Shown: positions 48,401 through 60,383, numbered from the stretch's first letter. The stretch: 64,000 bases of DNA from Chlamydomonas sphaeroides (GCA_001662425.1 BDDC01000126.1:1075-65074), one strand, 5' to 3'. Numbers and translations: made by a program. The notes: generated by a model not told the origin, from the letters alone.

Positions 48401-49382
48401 ACTTCTGGGCGGACCCCGCCCGAGATGGCGGACAGCTGCTCCGGCTGCGAGCGGAGCAGCCCCAGCCCATGGCGCAGCCGGGTGAGCCCTTCGCAGGGCA
48501 CGCCCTCCATCGTCATCCGCAGCATTGTAAGCTTTGCCCCAGGCTGCAGCTCCACATACAGGCGGAGCTTATCGATAAGAGGCTGGAGGGCCGGGACCTG
48601 CCGGGACCCAGGGCATAATGGGGGCGGCTCGAAACCAAGCATATAAACACACAGGCACGTCGGCGTGACGCAGAGCAGGCGCCCTTTCATTGCATCGGAA
48701 AGAAGGGGCCCGCCGAAGCCGGCAGGCGCCAGGTGGAACACGACTCCAGCACCCACCTGTCCCCAGCCACTGGCGATGGAGCTGCTGAGATTAACAGACG
48801 GCTGCGCAGACCAATCCATTGTCAAGCTGACCAGCACCAGCTCCGCGCCTGTGCGCATAGGGCCACCACGCAGGACATGCACATGCAGCACAAGCTGGAG
48901 CTCCTAGCTATGAACAAGTTTAAAGCCCTTAACCACAGGCAGCTATCATCTTGAGTGCCCAGCCGAAGTTTGGACGCCAGCTACTTGCCTGCGCGCACGT
49001 CAAACCGGTTCTCCACGACCTTCGTGCCGTTGCGGGTCTCCCATAGCTGAACTTGCGATGAGGAGAATACGGTAAAGAAGGGCGAGCCGACGAAGGCGGT
49101 GGGGCCGGGCCCGCGCACGACGACAGAGCGGTTCTGCGCCAGAGGTCTGAGGTCCGCTGCGCTGCTGAGCACAACCGATGACTTTGATAGCATTCCATCC
49201 AGCTCGGGATAGAATAAGCCGTCTGCCGAGGTCAGGCGAAAGCTCGTCGTGTTTGCTGCCAAGGCGCGCTCGCTCCAGTGTAGGCTCAAAGCTGACAGCA
49301 GCGCTCCAAGCAACCTCAGGGTAACAGCCTCCACGGCCCGCCTGCCTGGCTGAAGCACGCGGCGATGTCTCCCTCTGGTCAT
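39418..49382 (-). CDS. transmembrane receptor-like protein kinase (TKL-like) with beta-helix-like ectodomain
   Basis: Twenty-two exons, about 2,072 aa: 48989-49382, 48757-48848, 48397-48597, 48220-48276, 47681-48019, 47417-47499, 47061-47226, 46639-46809, 45973-46376, 45615-45786, 45243 to about 45477, 43821-45130, 43528-43584, 43312-43401, 42961-43125, 42591-42695, 42346-42435, 41915-42193, 41594-41677, 41337-41423, 40992-41180, 39418-40866. A signal sequence ends near RALA/ANTT. The ectodomain (about 45-790) repeats short hydrophobic strands such as LVNVIMVNLAL and FRHMSIRGVGW, like pectin-lyase-type beta-helices. One membrane span (about 794-820, GAIVGGAVGG...LLVGLAVFACGRR), then a linker and kinase: SGGFGTVYKG, VAVK (K1241), VVHGDLNPKN (D1373), ADFGLS (D1473), AAPE. 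A Ser/Gly/Gln-rich 480-residue tail follows. Intron 48849-48988 has a GC donor. The 45615 to 45477 junction is unresolved, so later residue numbers may shift. Confidence 0.89.
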
Positions 49383-50236
49383 GCTGGCCCGAGCTGGGGC
49401 CACAAGGGGCCCACAGCTCACCCAGCCTGACTGTTCGAGCCTGACATTCAGCTGCAGCGGGCCACGGCCTCGTCGACCAGGTGTGTGACGCAGTAAAATG
49501 TTAACAGCTCAGCGCCGGCCTACAGGCTAACAACAGCGGCATTGCGTACAGGAAAGCAGTGCGTAAGAAGTTTGAGCTCGTCACTTCGGGGTTGCGAAAC
49601 GGCCACTGCGCGGACCAGCTTGTCTGAGAGTGTGAAACTATTATCATAAGGCAGATGGATATGCAAGAGCCGTATGCGTATCACGCGTACACAGGCCGAC
49701 AGAGGTGCGTTCGGCATGCACGACAACTTGCTCGGCCACCTCCCTCCCACCCCACCCCACCCGGCCGCACATAACCGGATGCCGACCCCTTCTGTACGCA
49801 CCACACCACACGCGCCCACGTAGCAAGTATACACCGGTATTGGGCAATACATGGGCCCCGTGGCCCACCGAAGGCCCCCAAGAATCCGCCGGCGAAGTGT
49901 TGTTCGCAGCGAAACGGTTGGCCTTGTCCGGACATCCGAGCACGTCTGTACTGCACTATCTCCCTGCCTGTCCTGCATGCAAGGACAAGTGCACCATCAG
50001 CACCACGCACGCCTACCCCATGAGCACAATGCCGCTGTGTCGCCCAACAGCTCCTACCCCGCCACCAGTCGTGCAACACCATTGCAAGCCCCGCCCAGTC
50101 CCTGCACGGCGCACACGCCCCTGCAAGAACCAACCCACACCGCTCCTCACCCCCAAGCGCACCAGCGCACCATCCCACTTCCACGCACCGAACTCCCGCA
50201 GTCACGCTCTGCCCACCTCATGCACAGCTCGCTCGC
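49383..50236. other. intergenic region
   Basis: Between the receptor-like kinase start and the P4H stop (both minus). Expected to hold the kinase promoter and the P4H 3' UTR; no gene supported. Confidence 0.5.
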
Positions 50237-52447
50237 TCAATAACCTGCGGCCCCGCGTGAGCGGATCCACTTGGTGGCGACCCACTTCTCGCCCTTCTTA
50301 ACCGGGCAGCCGCCGTGCAGCGCATGTGGGTCAATCTCGCCATTGGGCTTGACGCCCCAGAAGAGCACCGCGTCGCCCATGCGGGGCGCGTACTTGAACG
50401 ACCCGTCGTCGCAGTTACGCCAGTCCTGGATGGCCCGGTCCGCGCCTGCGGGCCCGGGCAGCAACGCGTGTAGGTTCATGGCGCAGTGGAACGAGCCCCA
50501 CACCTTGAACAGAACTGTACACCTCGCATGGCGCGGCAACGGCATGCGACGCAGATGGGCGTCGTGTTCCGGGATTGACGCGCAAGCGGCAATTTGGGGC
50601 CGGCTGTGTGTTGCGGCAAGCAAGGCCGCCAAGCAAGGCGCAGTCGCCCTTGCGCTCCGCCGCACCGTTTACGCCCTCCTTCTTGAATACGGTCTCGCCG
50701 CCCTCCAGCACCTCGCTGAGGTACAGCAGCACGGTGGCGATGCGCTGGCTGGGCTGCGGCCCAAAGTCCTTGGGGTCAAAGGTGTCATAGTGGGAATCGT
50801 AATGCTGCAGGTTCTCGTAGTGGAGCACGTTGAAGGCCTGGGGCGGCAGGCAGTATCGGGAGCGGGGAGCTGGGATGGCCAGGCCACGGCTCTCTTGTAA
50901 CTGCAGGCAGTATCAGCGCTTCTTGCGGCCAGCGACTCGCAGCCCATGCACGTAGACTTGCGGATGAGGCTCGTAGAAGGTCACGCCACACAGCGGCAGC
51001 GGGACAAGGGTTATATAGACAGCATCGCACGCAAAACAGCGTTTTCTTGGGCTCTACGCTTCCTGCCTGGCGGCCTAGCCGTGTCACGGCGTACCTCGCC
51101 GTTATCGGCTGGCAGCAGCGTGGCTGCCGCGATGCGCTGCTCCACCCAGGACAGCACGCCGTCGGGGTCCTGGCCCGACGACAGGAAGGTGCCGGTGCTT
51201 GTGCGCGTCTGCTGCTCGCTCTCCGCCGCCTCACCGGGCCTGCGGGCGGAGCGAGGAGGTCACGTCAAAGCGCCGCGTGTGCAAGCTTCAGCGTTGCGAG
51301 GTAAGCCGCCCTCTCCAGGCCGCTCATGTGTTCTTTGTAACGGTGCCAACAAGGGCCCGACGCCCAAGCAACACGGCCGCAGCGCGCGCTGCAGCCTACC
51401 TGTAGGCCAGGCCCGAGGGGTACATGTACTTCCCCGCTAGCGCGACGATGTGCTCGGCGCGGCCTTTGTCGATAAAGCCCGGAAACACCACGACGCGAGG
51501 GTACCATGACAGAATCTGAGGGCGGCGTTACACAGGCAGGCGGCAGGGGTGGGTGAATGATGTGCGACCAGCTTGGCCTATGGCCTTCCGTGCACGCTGA
51601 CGAGGGCAGGTGCAGGGCGCAGAGGTTATGTACTGGGCAAAGGGTAATTGGCGCAAGGCCCTGCCGGCGCCAGGAGGGCTGTCCCGCGCTTCCGGCCCCG
51701 CAGCCTGCTCAGTGCCTGACCAGGCAGCAAGCAGCTGCCCGCACACGCCTGCTCAGCCAGCATGACGGCGCCGACAGTTGACCAGCCAGCAGTGGTTGCC
51801 ATGGCCACGCCAGCACCCCGGGCCGCCGGAAACGCAAGGGTTGGCCGAAGGCCTGGTGCTTGCGTCCACACAGGGCGACGCGGGCCGTGCGCGCGATATG
51901 GGCGGCTCAGCACAGCCGTGCAGCTGCTGGCTGGGGCCTCACCTGGAAGGGGATGATATAGGTGGTCTCTGACCCAGACTCAGCAGGTTTGAGGGGTGGG
52001 CGGATCTTGAGCAGGCCCGTGTTCTCCAGGACCCAGTGCTCCAGGTCCACGGGGTCGAGCGGGTTGACGCTGACCTTCGGTAGGGGCACTAACGCCGGGC
52101 TGGCCTGCACCACCACCTCTGCCTGTCGGCGCTCCCCCTCGGCGGCTTTGATCGCCGCTGCTGAATCGTCGACGGCCGTGAGCTTGCGGCTGCTCAGCTG
52201 CGGTAGGGCAGGCAACAGCCCGTGCATGCTCGGCGATGGACACGCCATGACAGATACCCCTTGTGGCAAAAGCGCATCCCCATTGTGCCCAGGAAGCACG
52301 GTTGCGAGCCCTCAGGTTGATAGCAGCACGCACCTGCACCGGCGTGGGGTCAGGCAGTTGCGCTCCTTGTTGCGTGAACCGGCCGAATAGGAAGCTGAGC
52401 ATGCATAATATGATCACTATGGGTGCGGAAACCGCTTGGAGCTTCAT
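50237..52447 (-). CDS. P4H: prolyl 4-hydroxylase, membrane-anchored, 2-oxoglutarate/Fe(II) dependent
   Basis: Six exons, all in phase; 336 aa: 52334-52447, 51943-52197, 51400-51515, 51095-51239, 50666-50837, 50237-50445. Residues about 8-22 are a hydrophobic signal anchor (VSAPIVIILCMLSFLFG), as in plant and algal ER/Golgi P4Hs. The catalytic domain starts near LSWYPRVVVFPGFI. Iron ligands H226 and D228 lie in YDSHYDTFD, and the distal H311 in LHGGCPVKKGEKW. K321, ten residues later, is the expected 2-oxoglutarate-binding lysine. RTSTGTF is the usual substrate-channel segment. The family hydroxylates proline in hydroxyproline-rich cell-wall glycoproteins before O-glycosylation. Length is normal for algal P4Hs. 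Divergent with PRPF31. Confidence 0.95.
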
Positions 52448-52834
52448 GGTGGTGTGCGCAGCAGTCTAGAACGATAAAGAAGAAGCGGTTTGCGCGGGTG
52501 TAGCTGCGTCGCGCTGTGGTGACTAGGAGGCGTGATCACGGTCTGGCAATTGTCTAGTGAGTTGTCTGGGGCTTCAGAAGCATGGCACGAGAGAGTGCAT
52601 GGAGGACTCTGTAACTGTAATCCCTCGCGCTGTTTGCCGCATGTCGCAAAAGATTCATACCTAGCCACACACAGACAGGCAGCCGAGCGTTATACCTAGG
52701 TCGCCTCACGACGATTTCCAGCGGCGAGAGCTGTCGCCGCGCACACACTATCTGTGCCTTGTTTGCTGCTCCGCGACCACCTTTGTTAAAGCACCTCTTG
52801 CAGCGGGGGCCGAGGGCCCCGGCACACGGGCGAG
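52448..52834. promoter_or_regulatory. candidate bidirectional promoter, P4H/PRPF31
   Basis: 387 bp between outward-facing start codons, lower in GC than the flanking exons. No specific motif is claimed. PRPF31 is probably constitutive, so sharing regulation with P4H is only a possibility. Confidence 0.35.
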
Positions 52835-55800
52835 ATGGCGACGCTCGCCGAAAGCTTTCTAGCGGACCTGGAGGACCTGTCGGAGGATGAGCCCGAGCAG
52901 GAAGAGGAGGAGGAGGACGCGGAGCAGGAGGCCGACGACGGAGTAGGTCGTGGATGGCCCGGAGCCTCCGTGCATCTCCACCGCCGCACGCTCGTCCCGC
53001 GCCCCGCACTCGGGTGCTACTTGGGCGCACTCGGGGTTTGGCAGCAAAGCTGCCGCCTGGAGCGGGTGTCCTCTGCACGTGGCGCTTCCGCTCTCACCAC
53101 CAGGCCTGTCTGCCCCGCTCCTCCACCACGCCTGTTTGCTGAACCGCCTTTGCCTGCCGTGCCCCTCAGATGGATGACATCGAGGCGCTAAACTTCGATG
53201 ACCTGTCCGCTGTCGCAAAGCTCACTAGCGAATCGCGCTACAAGGACGTGCTGCAGGTGCGGCCTTGCAACGCGGGGATGTCACGGACGCTGTGGGCGTT
53301 CGTGGCAGCAGGGCCAGCTGCGCCTGGGCCTTTACGGGGTTGGGAGCACCTTGCACGGCTCGCCAGCATCACTGTAGCGTGCCGTACCTTCGCAGCGCGT
53401 GCGTGCGGCGCTGGAGTCTGCGGAGGAAGAGGGCGAGGGCGCGGACCGGCGAGTGGCTGGGTCGCTGGAGGACGACCCAACCTACAAGTGAGGCGGCGGA
53501 GTGGGGGCCGCCAATGGGTGCCGTATGTGGGCCGGGGGCCGCCGAGCGCGGTTTCGGCGTGGGCACTTGAGCACAGGGAGCCGCCTCCACTGCTGCCTGC
53601 TCCCTGACGTCTGCCAACCAGCTGGGCCGTGCCGCGGCAGAGTGCTTCGTCGATTAGCGGCCGGGCGAGGGCTGGGCTGTTGAGTTAAGGTTGATGATCA
53701 TGGTGCTGCCTGCCGGAGGCAGCGAGCCCAGACTGCGGTCTGGGGTTGTGAACGACCGCACGACGCTGCTGGCCTGCGTCGGCCAGCTCGCCGCCTGTCG
53801 CTCCCGCCTCCGCCCCTGCTGCCTGACACCATGGTTGCTTGCCCGCCCAGGCTGCTGGTGGAGTGCAACCGCCTGGCGGTTGACATCGACAACGAGATCG
53901 CGGTGGTGCACAACTTCGTGCGCGACAAGTACCGGCCAAAGTTCCCCGAGCTCGAGTCCCTGGTGAGCGCCCTACTATACGCGCGCCTGCCAGGGCCCAC
54001 GCCGCCCACCTGCCAGCCGCCTGTCCTGCAGGCGGAGCTCTCCCTCCCTCCCCAGCCACACACAGTGTTCCGCCGCAGCGTGCAGCAATGCCTTGCACAC
54101 CGTGCACCCTCCCCTGCCCACCCCGCCCCCGTCAGGTGCACCACCCGCTGGACTATGCGCGTGTGGTCCAGCGCATCGGCAACGAGATGGACCTCACGCT
54201 GGTGCCGCTGGACGACATGCTGCCCGCCGCCACGGTCATGGTGGTCACCGTCACAGCCACCACCACCTCGGGTGCGGCGCACAGCCTTAGTGCTAGGAGG
54301 CCTAGGAGGGGGCCTGGGTTGTGGGATGTGCCGTAGTAGCTTTGGCCGGGGCGGAGCGCAAGTTCGGGCCGGGCCGGGCGGGGCCGCTGCTGCTGCGTCG
54401 CAAACGTGGCTGCCTGCGGAGGCCGCCGCAGTAGCAGAGGGGCAGGACCCCAAGGGGCAACGGCGGGATGTCACCCAGGGCAGCGTAGGCGTGCAGCGGG
54501 CACGTGAAGTTGGGTCGCTGATACCAGCGTGCCGGCCCCTCTGCCCTGGTGGCTGTGGTTCGGCGGTGTTGTGGTTGGTGACCGGCCTGCCGCTGCGTGC
54601 TGCTGTGGCCCCAGGCAAGCCGCTGGACGAAGAGGCCCTGGCGCGTGTGATGGCGGGCTGCGACATGGCCATCCAGCTGGACGAGGACAAGCGCACGGTG
54701 GGGCGACGCGGAGGGGATGGGGGCCGTGGGAGGGGAGGGATGGCGGCGATACGCTGGGAGCGCGGGAAGGGAGGGCCGGAAGGGGGCCCGCCTTTCATCG
54801 TGATGACGGCCGCCCGTTGCAGCCGCCTGCACTAAGGAAAGAAGAAGAGGCTCGCGTGCAGATGCCGGTTTCCCTCGGCCTGCCCGTCTGCTGGGCCCTG
54901 CGCCGTGCCGCCACGCGTGCCGCGTTTTACCCGCTTGCCGTCCCTCCCGTCGCGCCCCCACCCCACCCCACCACGCAGATCCTGCAGTTCGTGGAGAGCA
55001 AGATGAACAAGGTGGCGCCCAACCTGTCGGCGGTGGTGGGCACCGAGATCGCCGCCAAGCTCATGGGCGTGGCGGGAGGGCTGCTGTCGCTGTCGCGCAT
55101 GCCCGCCTGTAATGTGCAGGTGCGGGAGCTGGGCCGAACGCAGTGGATGGCGCTCTGCGGCTCCGCTGCAGGCTACGGGACTGGGGCGCCTTCGTTGGGC
55201 GCTTTGGCACGGGCCCCGTGCCCCCGCGCTGATGCCGCTGCTCGCCCTGCTGCCTCGTGCCTGCGCCCCCCTGCCAGGTGCTGGGCGCCAAGCGCAAGAC
55301 GCTGGCGGGCTTCTCCTCCACCTCGACGCAGCCGCACCAGGGCTTCATCTTCGGCTGCTCCATCATCGCGCAGACGCCGCCCTCGCTGCGCAACAAGGCC
55401 GTGCGCCTCATCGCCGCCAAGAGCACGCTGCTGGCTCGCAAGGACGCGTACGGGGAAGACCCCACGGTAGGGCGCCGCCAGCGGAGGAGGAGCAGGGATG
55501 GCACGATCCCGGCCGCTAGCCGCTGGGGCTCCACGCTGCCATCAGCACCAACGACCGGCACACCCGACCTACGCCTACCTGTGCCACTGTCGCCGTTCCT
55601 CCCTCCCTCTCCACAGGGCGGCTATGGTACCGAGATGCAGGCGGAGGTGGTCCGCAAGATCGAAAAGTGGCAGGAGCCGCCGCCCGGCAAGCAGATCAAG
55701 CCGCTGCCCATCCCCGACGCCGAGGTGCGCCGGCAGCAGCCGCGCGCCTGCCTTGAAGGCGCTTGGTCTTCCTGCCCAGCCAAGCCGCTGTGTCGACCTT

Positions 55801-56784
55801 GCCTGAACGCGTGTCGCTGGGCGCATGCCTTGCCCCTTGTACCGTCGCACCTTGCCGCGCAGATCAAGAAGCGGCGCGGCGGGCGGCGGCTGCGCAAGAT
55901 GAAGGAGCGGTACGGGCTCACGGACGTGCGCAAGGCGGCAAACCGCATGATGTTTAACCAGGCGGAGGAGGAGCACGTGGACGGCGAGGATGTGAGCGGC
56001 GGTTGGGCGCGGCGGGCGCGTGGCCTGCAGGGGCTATAGGGGCGTCGCGCCGCAGCTGGCGCAGGGCCTCGCGTGTTGTCGGCTTCGCTGAGGTCGACGA
56101 GCTGCCGCCTGCACGACGTGCTGTGTGCCATGCTCGCAGACCATCGGCCTGGGCGTGCTGGGCAAGGAGGGCAGCGGCCGGCTGCGCATCGTGGCGACGC
56201 AGCAGAAGCAGAAGCTGAGCGCCAAGCAGCAGAAGAAGTTCAAGGCGCGCATGTACGGCAGCAGCGGCGCCACCAGCGGCCTGTCGTCGTCGCTGGCCTT
56301 CACGCCCGTGCAGGCAAGTGGCGGCGACCGGGGGGCCAAGCACGCGGAAGTTGCCTTCCGTGGGTCTGGGTGGGGCGTGCCGCAGCGCAGTCGTGCTCGA
56401 AGAGCTGCCGGGTCCCGGGCCATAACAAAGTGCGGGAGTGGCTCCCTCTGGTGGGGTCAGCACACAACTATGACATGCTCCTGTAGCACAACTACGACAT
56501 GCCCTGTAGTACAACTTCGACATGCCCCTGCGCTATCACACTATGCAGGGCATCGAGCTGGAGAACCCCTCGGCCCGCTTCGGCATGGACCTGGACACCA
56601 AGGACGGCACGCAGTCGTACTTCTCGGCGTTCGGCGGTTTCAGGTGGGGTTGCAGCACGAGGGGTGGGGCTATCTGGGACAGTGGCCGCCGGGCGGAGGC
56701 CGCGCGAGGGCTGGAGCGAGGGGTGCGGAAGAATCGCCGTTGCTGATTGCCGGTTGCTGCCCGCGCAGGTCTGTCAAAAAGTGA
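52835..56784 (+). CDS. PRPF31: U4/U6 snRNP factor PRPF31 (Prp31)
   Basis: Thirteen exons, all in phase; 489 aa: 52835-52942, 53170-53256, 53396-53487, 53851-53962, 54136-54271, 54615-54697, 54979-55119, 55278-55466, 55617-55724, 55863-55991, 56140-56313, 56549-56643, 56769-56784. Acidic N-terminus (EDEPEQEEEEEDAEQE), coiled-coil/NOSIC part (LVECNRLAVDIDNEIAVVHN), then the Nop domain (APNLSAVVGTEIAAKLMGVA; LGAKRKTLAGFSSTSTQPHQ) that grips 15.5K protein and U4 snRNA, then the basic KKRRGGRRLRKMKERYGLT and the C-terminal LAFTPVQGIELENP block. Required for U4/U6.U5 tri-snRNP assembly in the nucleus. Length matches the family. Intron 56314-56548 begins GCAAGT: a GC donor fixed by the strongly conserved FTPVQG-I/L-E junction. 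The last coding exon is only 16 nt. TGTAA at 56798 is close to the stop, so the true polyA signal may lie elsewhere. Confidence 0.97.
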
Positions 56785-58320
56785 ACGTGACGTGCGGTGT
56801 AAGGGCTCACATGATGTGCGGTGGAGCGGAGTGCAGCGCGGATGCTGGTTTTCAAGTAAACAGGGGGATGCTGCGGCGCCCGTTGCGTGGTATTGTATGG
56901 CGGCCCCGGCGGGTGTGCGGGTCACGGCTTGGGCGGCCGCAGGAACGAGGTAGCGAGGAAGGGCCCCGGTCCTGGCCTTCAAGGGCGTGGCCTCGTTCCG
57001 CCGGACTGCGGCGCTGCAACTTTTCCCGCTGTTTGCTGCTTGTGTTGCACCTCACGACTCAGATGCGCGTGCGGCACATCTGAAAGTGCCAGCACTCTTG
57101 GACGGCTTCCCCCTGCTGCACAAGCAGACCCACACCAGCTCAGCCTGCACCGGCTCAAGAGGGCGCAGCTCCGCACCCCCATCTTCATGTCTCCGCACAG
57201 CCGTGCTCTCCACCGGAGGCTGGCCGGTTATAGAACCCCAGCCGAGCGCAGCCGTGCTGATGTATGGAGCAGCGGCGCCGCCTCCGGGCCTGCACGAGCC
57301 GAGTGCTGCGGACTTGGCTTACAGGGCCTCACAAAGCCGTGAGAATCAACTCGCGAGAGCCCGACGCACTCTGCCACGCGGGTACAGCAGGATCGCCATG
57401 CCGCAATCAAGCATGTCTTGGGGTGCATACACGGTGATCCGTCATGGCGGCTAGCTACCGGTAGTAAGCCATATATGTTTCCACTTCGGCGGTGCCTAAA
57501 GCCCGTGCGCATGCCCGCACATCAACCAACGGAGGCTGCCCCCGCCAAACCCCACGCGGGGCTGCGCAAAGACGTCCCAAAGAAGGGGCCACAGTCGCCA
57601 TGTTTTGCAGCCAAAACCTGTCCTCATCCAGCCCGTGTCACCGCCACAGCATCAAACAGCGGCACCCGACCCTGTGCGCCCTTGCCCTCAGCTGCGACCC
57701 TCGCGCCCACGCCAAACGGTCTCTCGGACCTCTACAATCTAATCAACCTAGCACTAACCTGGCGTTGCCGTGTGCTCGCTAGACCAAGCTAGCCTACACA
57801 AGCACCAGGAGGGGCGGCAAGGGGGTTGACACCACCCCACGCGTATCCATTGGCGTCAGGCCATCAGCATCAACCCTGTGCGTCCGAGACGCTAATGCCC
57901 TGCCGAGACTAGTGTTCGCACATCGGCGGCACCATACCGACCTGGACACTACCAGCCCGCTCAGGCAAACGAACGCTCACGACCGTAGCCAGGCAGCTTA
58001 CGCAGCAGCACGTCAAGCACAGGCACACCTGCCGCCTTGACTTATTGTGTACCACGATCACATGTATGCAGACGTGTTCAGCAGTATGCATGGCACTCCG
58101 TGTCCGAGATCACGGTTCACCACGCACGCATCGCGCGCCACAAACGACCTGCACCTGTCTCACACACGGTACAGCGTGCGCTCCCCATCCTAAACACACA
58201 ACACTGTGCCGTCTGCCTGTGCCTCGGCCATTGCACCCCTCGCAGTGTCAGGCCCGCTCGTCCCGCCCCAAACCGCTATTATCCCCGAAACCACCGTCCA
58301 AAAACGCTCGTCCAGATTCG
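56785..58320. other. intergenic region with no supported gene
   Basis: About 1.5 kb between convergent genes (PRPF31 and the kinase fragment). Lower GC toward 57700-58200. Short open frames only, no motifs; no repeat or transposon end seen. Confidence 0.5.
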
Positions 58321-59257
58321 TTATCGGCTCTCCAGCTCCAGCAGCACATCCCGGAGCGTCACTCCCGCCAAGAAGGGGTGCCGCAGAGCCTCCTGGACCG
58401 TCATCCTCTCCCCCTCCTCCTGCCGCATCAGCGCGCCGACAACGTCCACGAAGGGCTGCGGGCACCCCTCCGGCAGCCCGCGCTGACCCCGCCTGAACTC
58501 CACCGCGTGCAGCGCATCCAGCCCGCAGGCCCGGTCGCCGCCCCACACCCCCACCATGGCCGCCAGCATGCCCAGAGCCCAGGCGTCAGCCTCCTTGCCG
58601 CCGAACGAGCCGCCGCCAGCGGCGTCGCGGAGCTGCGGCGACAGGTAGTGGAGGCTTCCGCAGCAGCCGTGAGCGCGGCCCTCGTTGTCGAGCTCAGCGG
58701 CACTCCTGCGGAAGGGGCGGGGGCAGCGCGATTACGGCAACGGTGAACGAGCAGCGCACCGTGGCATGGGCGGGAAGGGACGGTAAGACGTGCAGCCGGC
58801 AGGGCCCGGTGACTGAGGAACGGCTGACGCCCGGGCGGGGGTGGCCTCTGCCTGGCTTGGGGCTCGCTCGATGCGTTGCACAAGAGCGGCTGCCTACCCG
58901 AAGTCGCAGAGGAGCACCCGGTCGCCGGTCGGTCCGCCGAGCATGACATTGTCAATCTGGCAGAGCAGAGCGAGGGAGGCGCGCAGGGCGGTGGGGTCAG
59001 CGGGAACGACCATGCCACGGGGCTCCCGTAACCCTGGCAACCTGCAGCAGCAGCCCACCCCCTCTCACCCTGCTCTCCCCGAGCTGTGCCAAGCCCACCC
59101 CGCTTGCCTCGATGTCGCAGTGCGCCAGGTCAGACTTGTGCAGCACCAAAGTAGCGTGGGCCACCTGCGCCAGGATGGTGGTGGTGCGCTCGGAGCCGAG
59201 GAGCAGGCCGTGCGGCGCGCCAGCAGGCAGGGCGTCACGCTTGCGCGCCGCCCTCTC
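58321..59257 (-). CDS. protein kinase C-lobe, 5' end not found
   Basis: Three exons in phase: 59108-59257, 58898-58956, 58321-58705. Reads LHKSDLAHCDIE then IDNVMLGG (HCDIEIDN, equal to HRDLKPEN, with catalytic Asp and Asn), LLCDFG (the DFG motif across the next junction), GCCGSLHYLSPQL (APE-region equivalent), KEADAWALGMLAAMV, and a normal subdomain XI end with RMTVQEALRHPFLAG. So the C-lobe is complete with the key catalytic residues. No glycine loop or VAxK lysine could be found in the 400 bases upstream, so the N-lobe is either in exons I could not recognise or missing (partial pseudogene). Intron 58957-59107 has a GC donor (GAG/GCAAGC), fixed by the catalytic-loop spacing. Kinase family not assignable. 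Confidence 0.7.
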
Positions 59258-60383
59258 CTGTGTTGGGCGCAAGGGGAGCATGGGCGCATGTTGGGTAGGC
59301 GAACAACGGCGCCGCAAACCTCAAGTGCGTGCAGCTTGCAACACCCTCAACACCTGGCATGCGCGGCGCAGCAACTGCCGTGGTCGGATAAAAGCGGACG
59401 TGGTCATGGGTTGGTGAGCTGAAGTTTCGTGAGTCGTGGCTGGTCTGACGACGGGGGGTGATTGGAGGACGACCGTACATGCACCATCCTTACTGCACGC
59501 AGGGGCAACGCCGCCACGGGGTACGGTAGCTGCATTAGCAGGCCGGGCCGCGTCCCCAACAAGCCGTTAGCCCGTTACCCCACCTGCTGGTGACGCAGTA
59601 TGCCGGGCGATGAAGTACACCACAGGGCGCGCGTGAAGTACACATTAGAGCGCACAAAGTCAACGCACCCCTCCACATGCGCTGTGCCAGCGTCTGCCGG
59701 CCCACGGGCGAGCACGATGGAAGGTCGCCTACCCTGAGGCGCCCCCCGCGTCAATCGCCTGAGGGGGGGGGGCGACGGGCATCGCGATGGCTGCGGCGAA
59801 GCGCCGGGGTCGGGCGTTGGCGGGGCCGAGACCGCGGCAAGCGCGGCAGCCCGAGCTCTGACGGCGGGGGCTGGGGCGGGCCCGCCGCCGCCGCCGCCGG
59901 CACCTCCGGGCCGGGGCCAAGCGGCAGCGGGGGCGGCGGCGGCGGCGGCCGCGGCAAGCGGCCGAGCTCAGCCGCTGATGGCACCAAGCGGGAGCGTAGC
60001 TGTGCTGCTGGGGGCTGAGTTGGCAGCGAGGGCGGGCCCTGCTTCCTGGCCGAACTGTTAATGGTTTCTACGGAGCTGCCCGGATCGTCGGCAGCTGCCG
60101 CATCGCGGGGCGGGGAACGGGGTTAAGGGACGCGAACACGACCTTCCCACGCGCCATAGCACGGCCACACACACCGGCAGCAGTCGACCAGCCCGTTCGC
60201 AAGTGCGGCGCTATGACCGATGAATGCCAGTATGTCATTCGCGCAGCATTGCACGCAGCTGTGCCCGCGCAGTAGGCCCCCAGCGGATGAATGCAGCTAT
60301 GCATGTCACTTATAAACACACAGCGAACACACCGCAACAGCCCACAGCCCACTTCCGCATGCTGCCACGCGCCTCGCCCACGC
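59258..60383. other. region without supported gene
   Basis: Upstream of the kinase C-lobe and downstream of the OPR-like gene. Contains a Gly/Arg/Ser-rich plus-strand open frame at 59677-60018 that lacks motifs and has low-complexity composition; its coding status is doubtful. Missing kinase exons could lie here. Confidence 0.45.

Noticed and set aside
59677..60018. Gly/Arg/Ser-rich 113-codon plus-strand open frame resembling an RGG-type protein
   Set aside because: Composition follows the local GC repeat; no RNA-binding domain or conserved start. Could be real, but not supportable from sequence alone.
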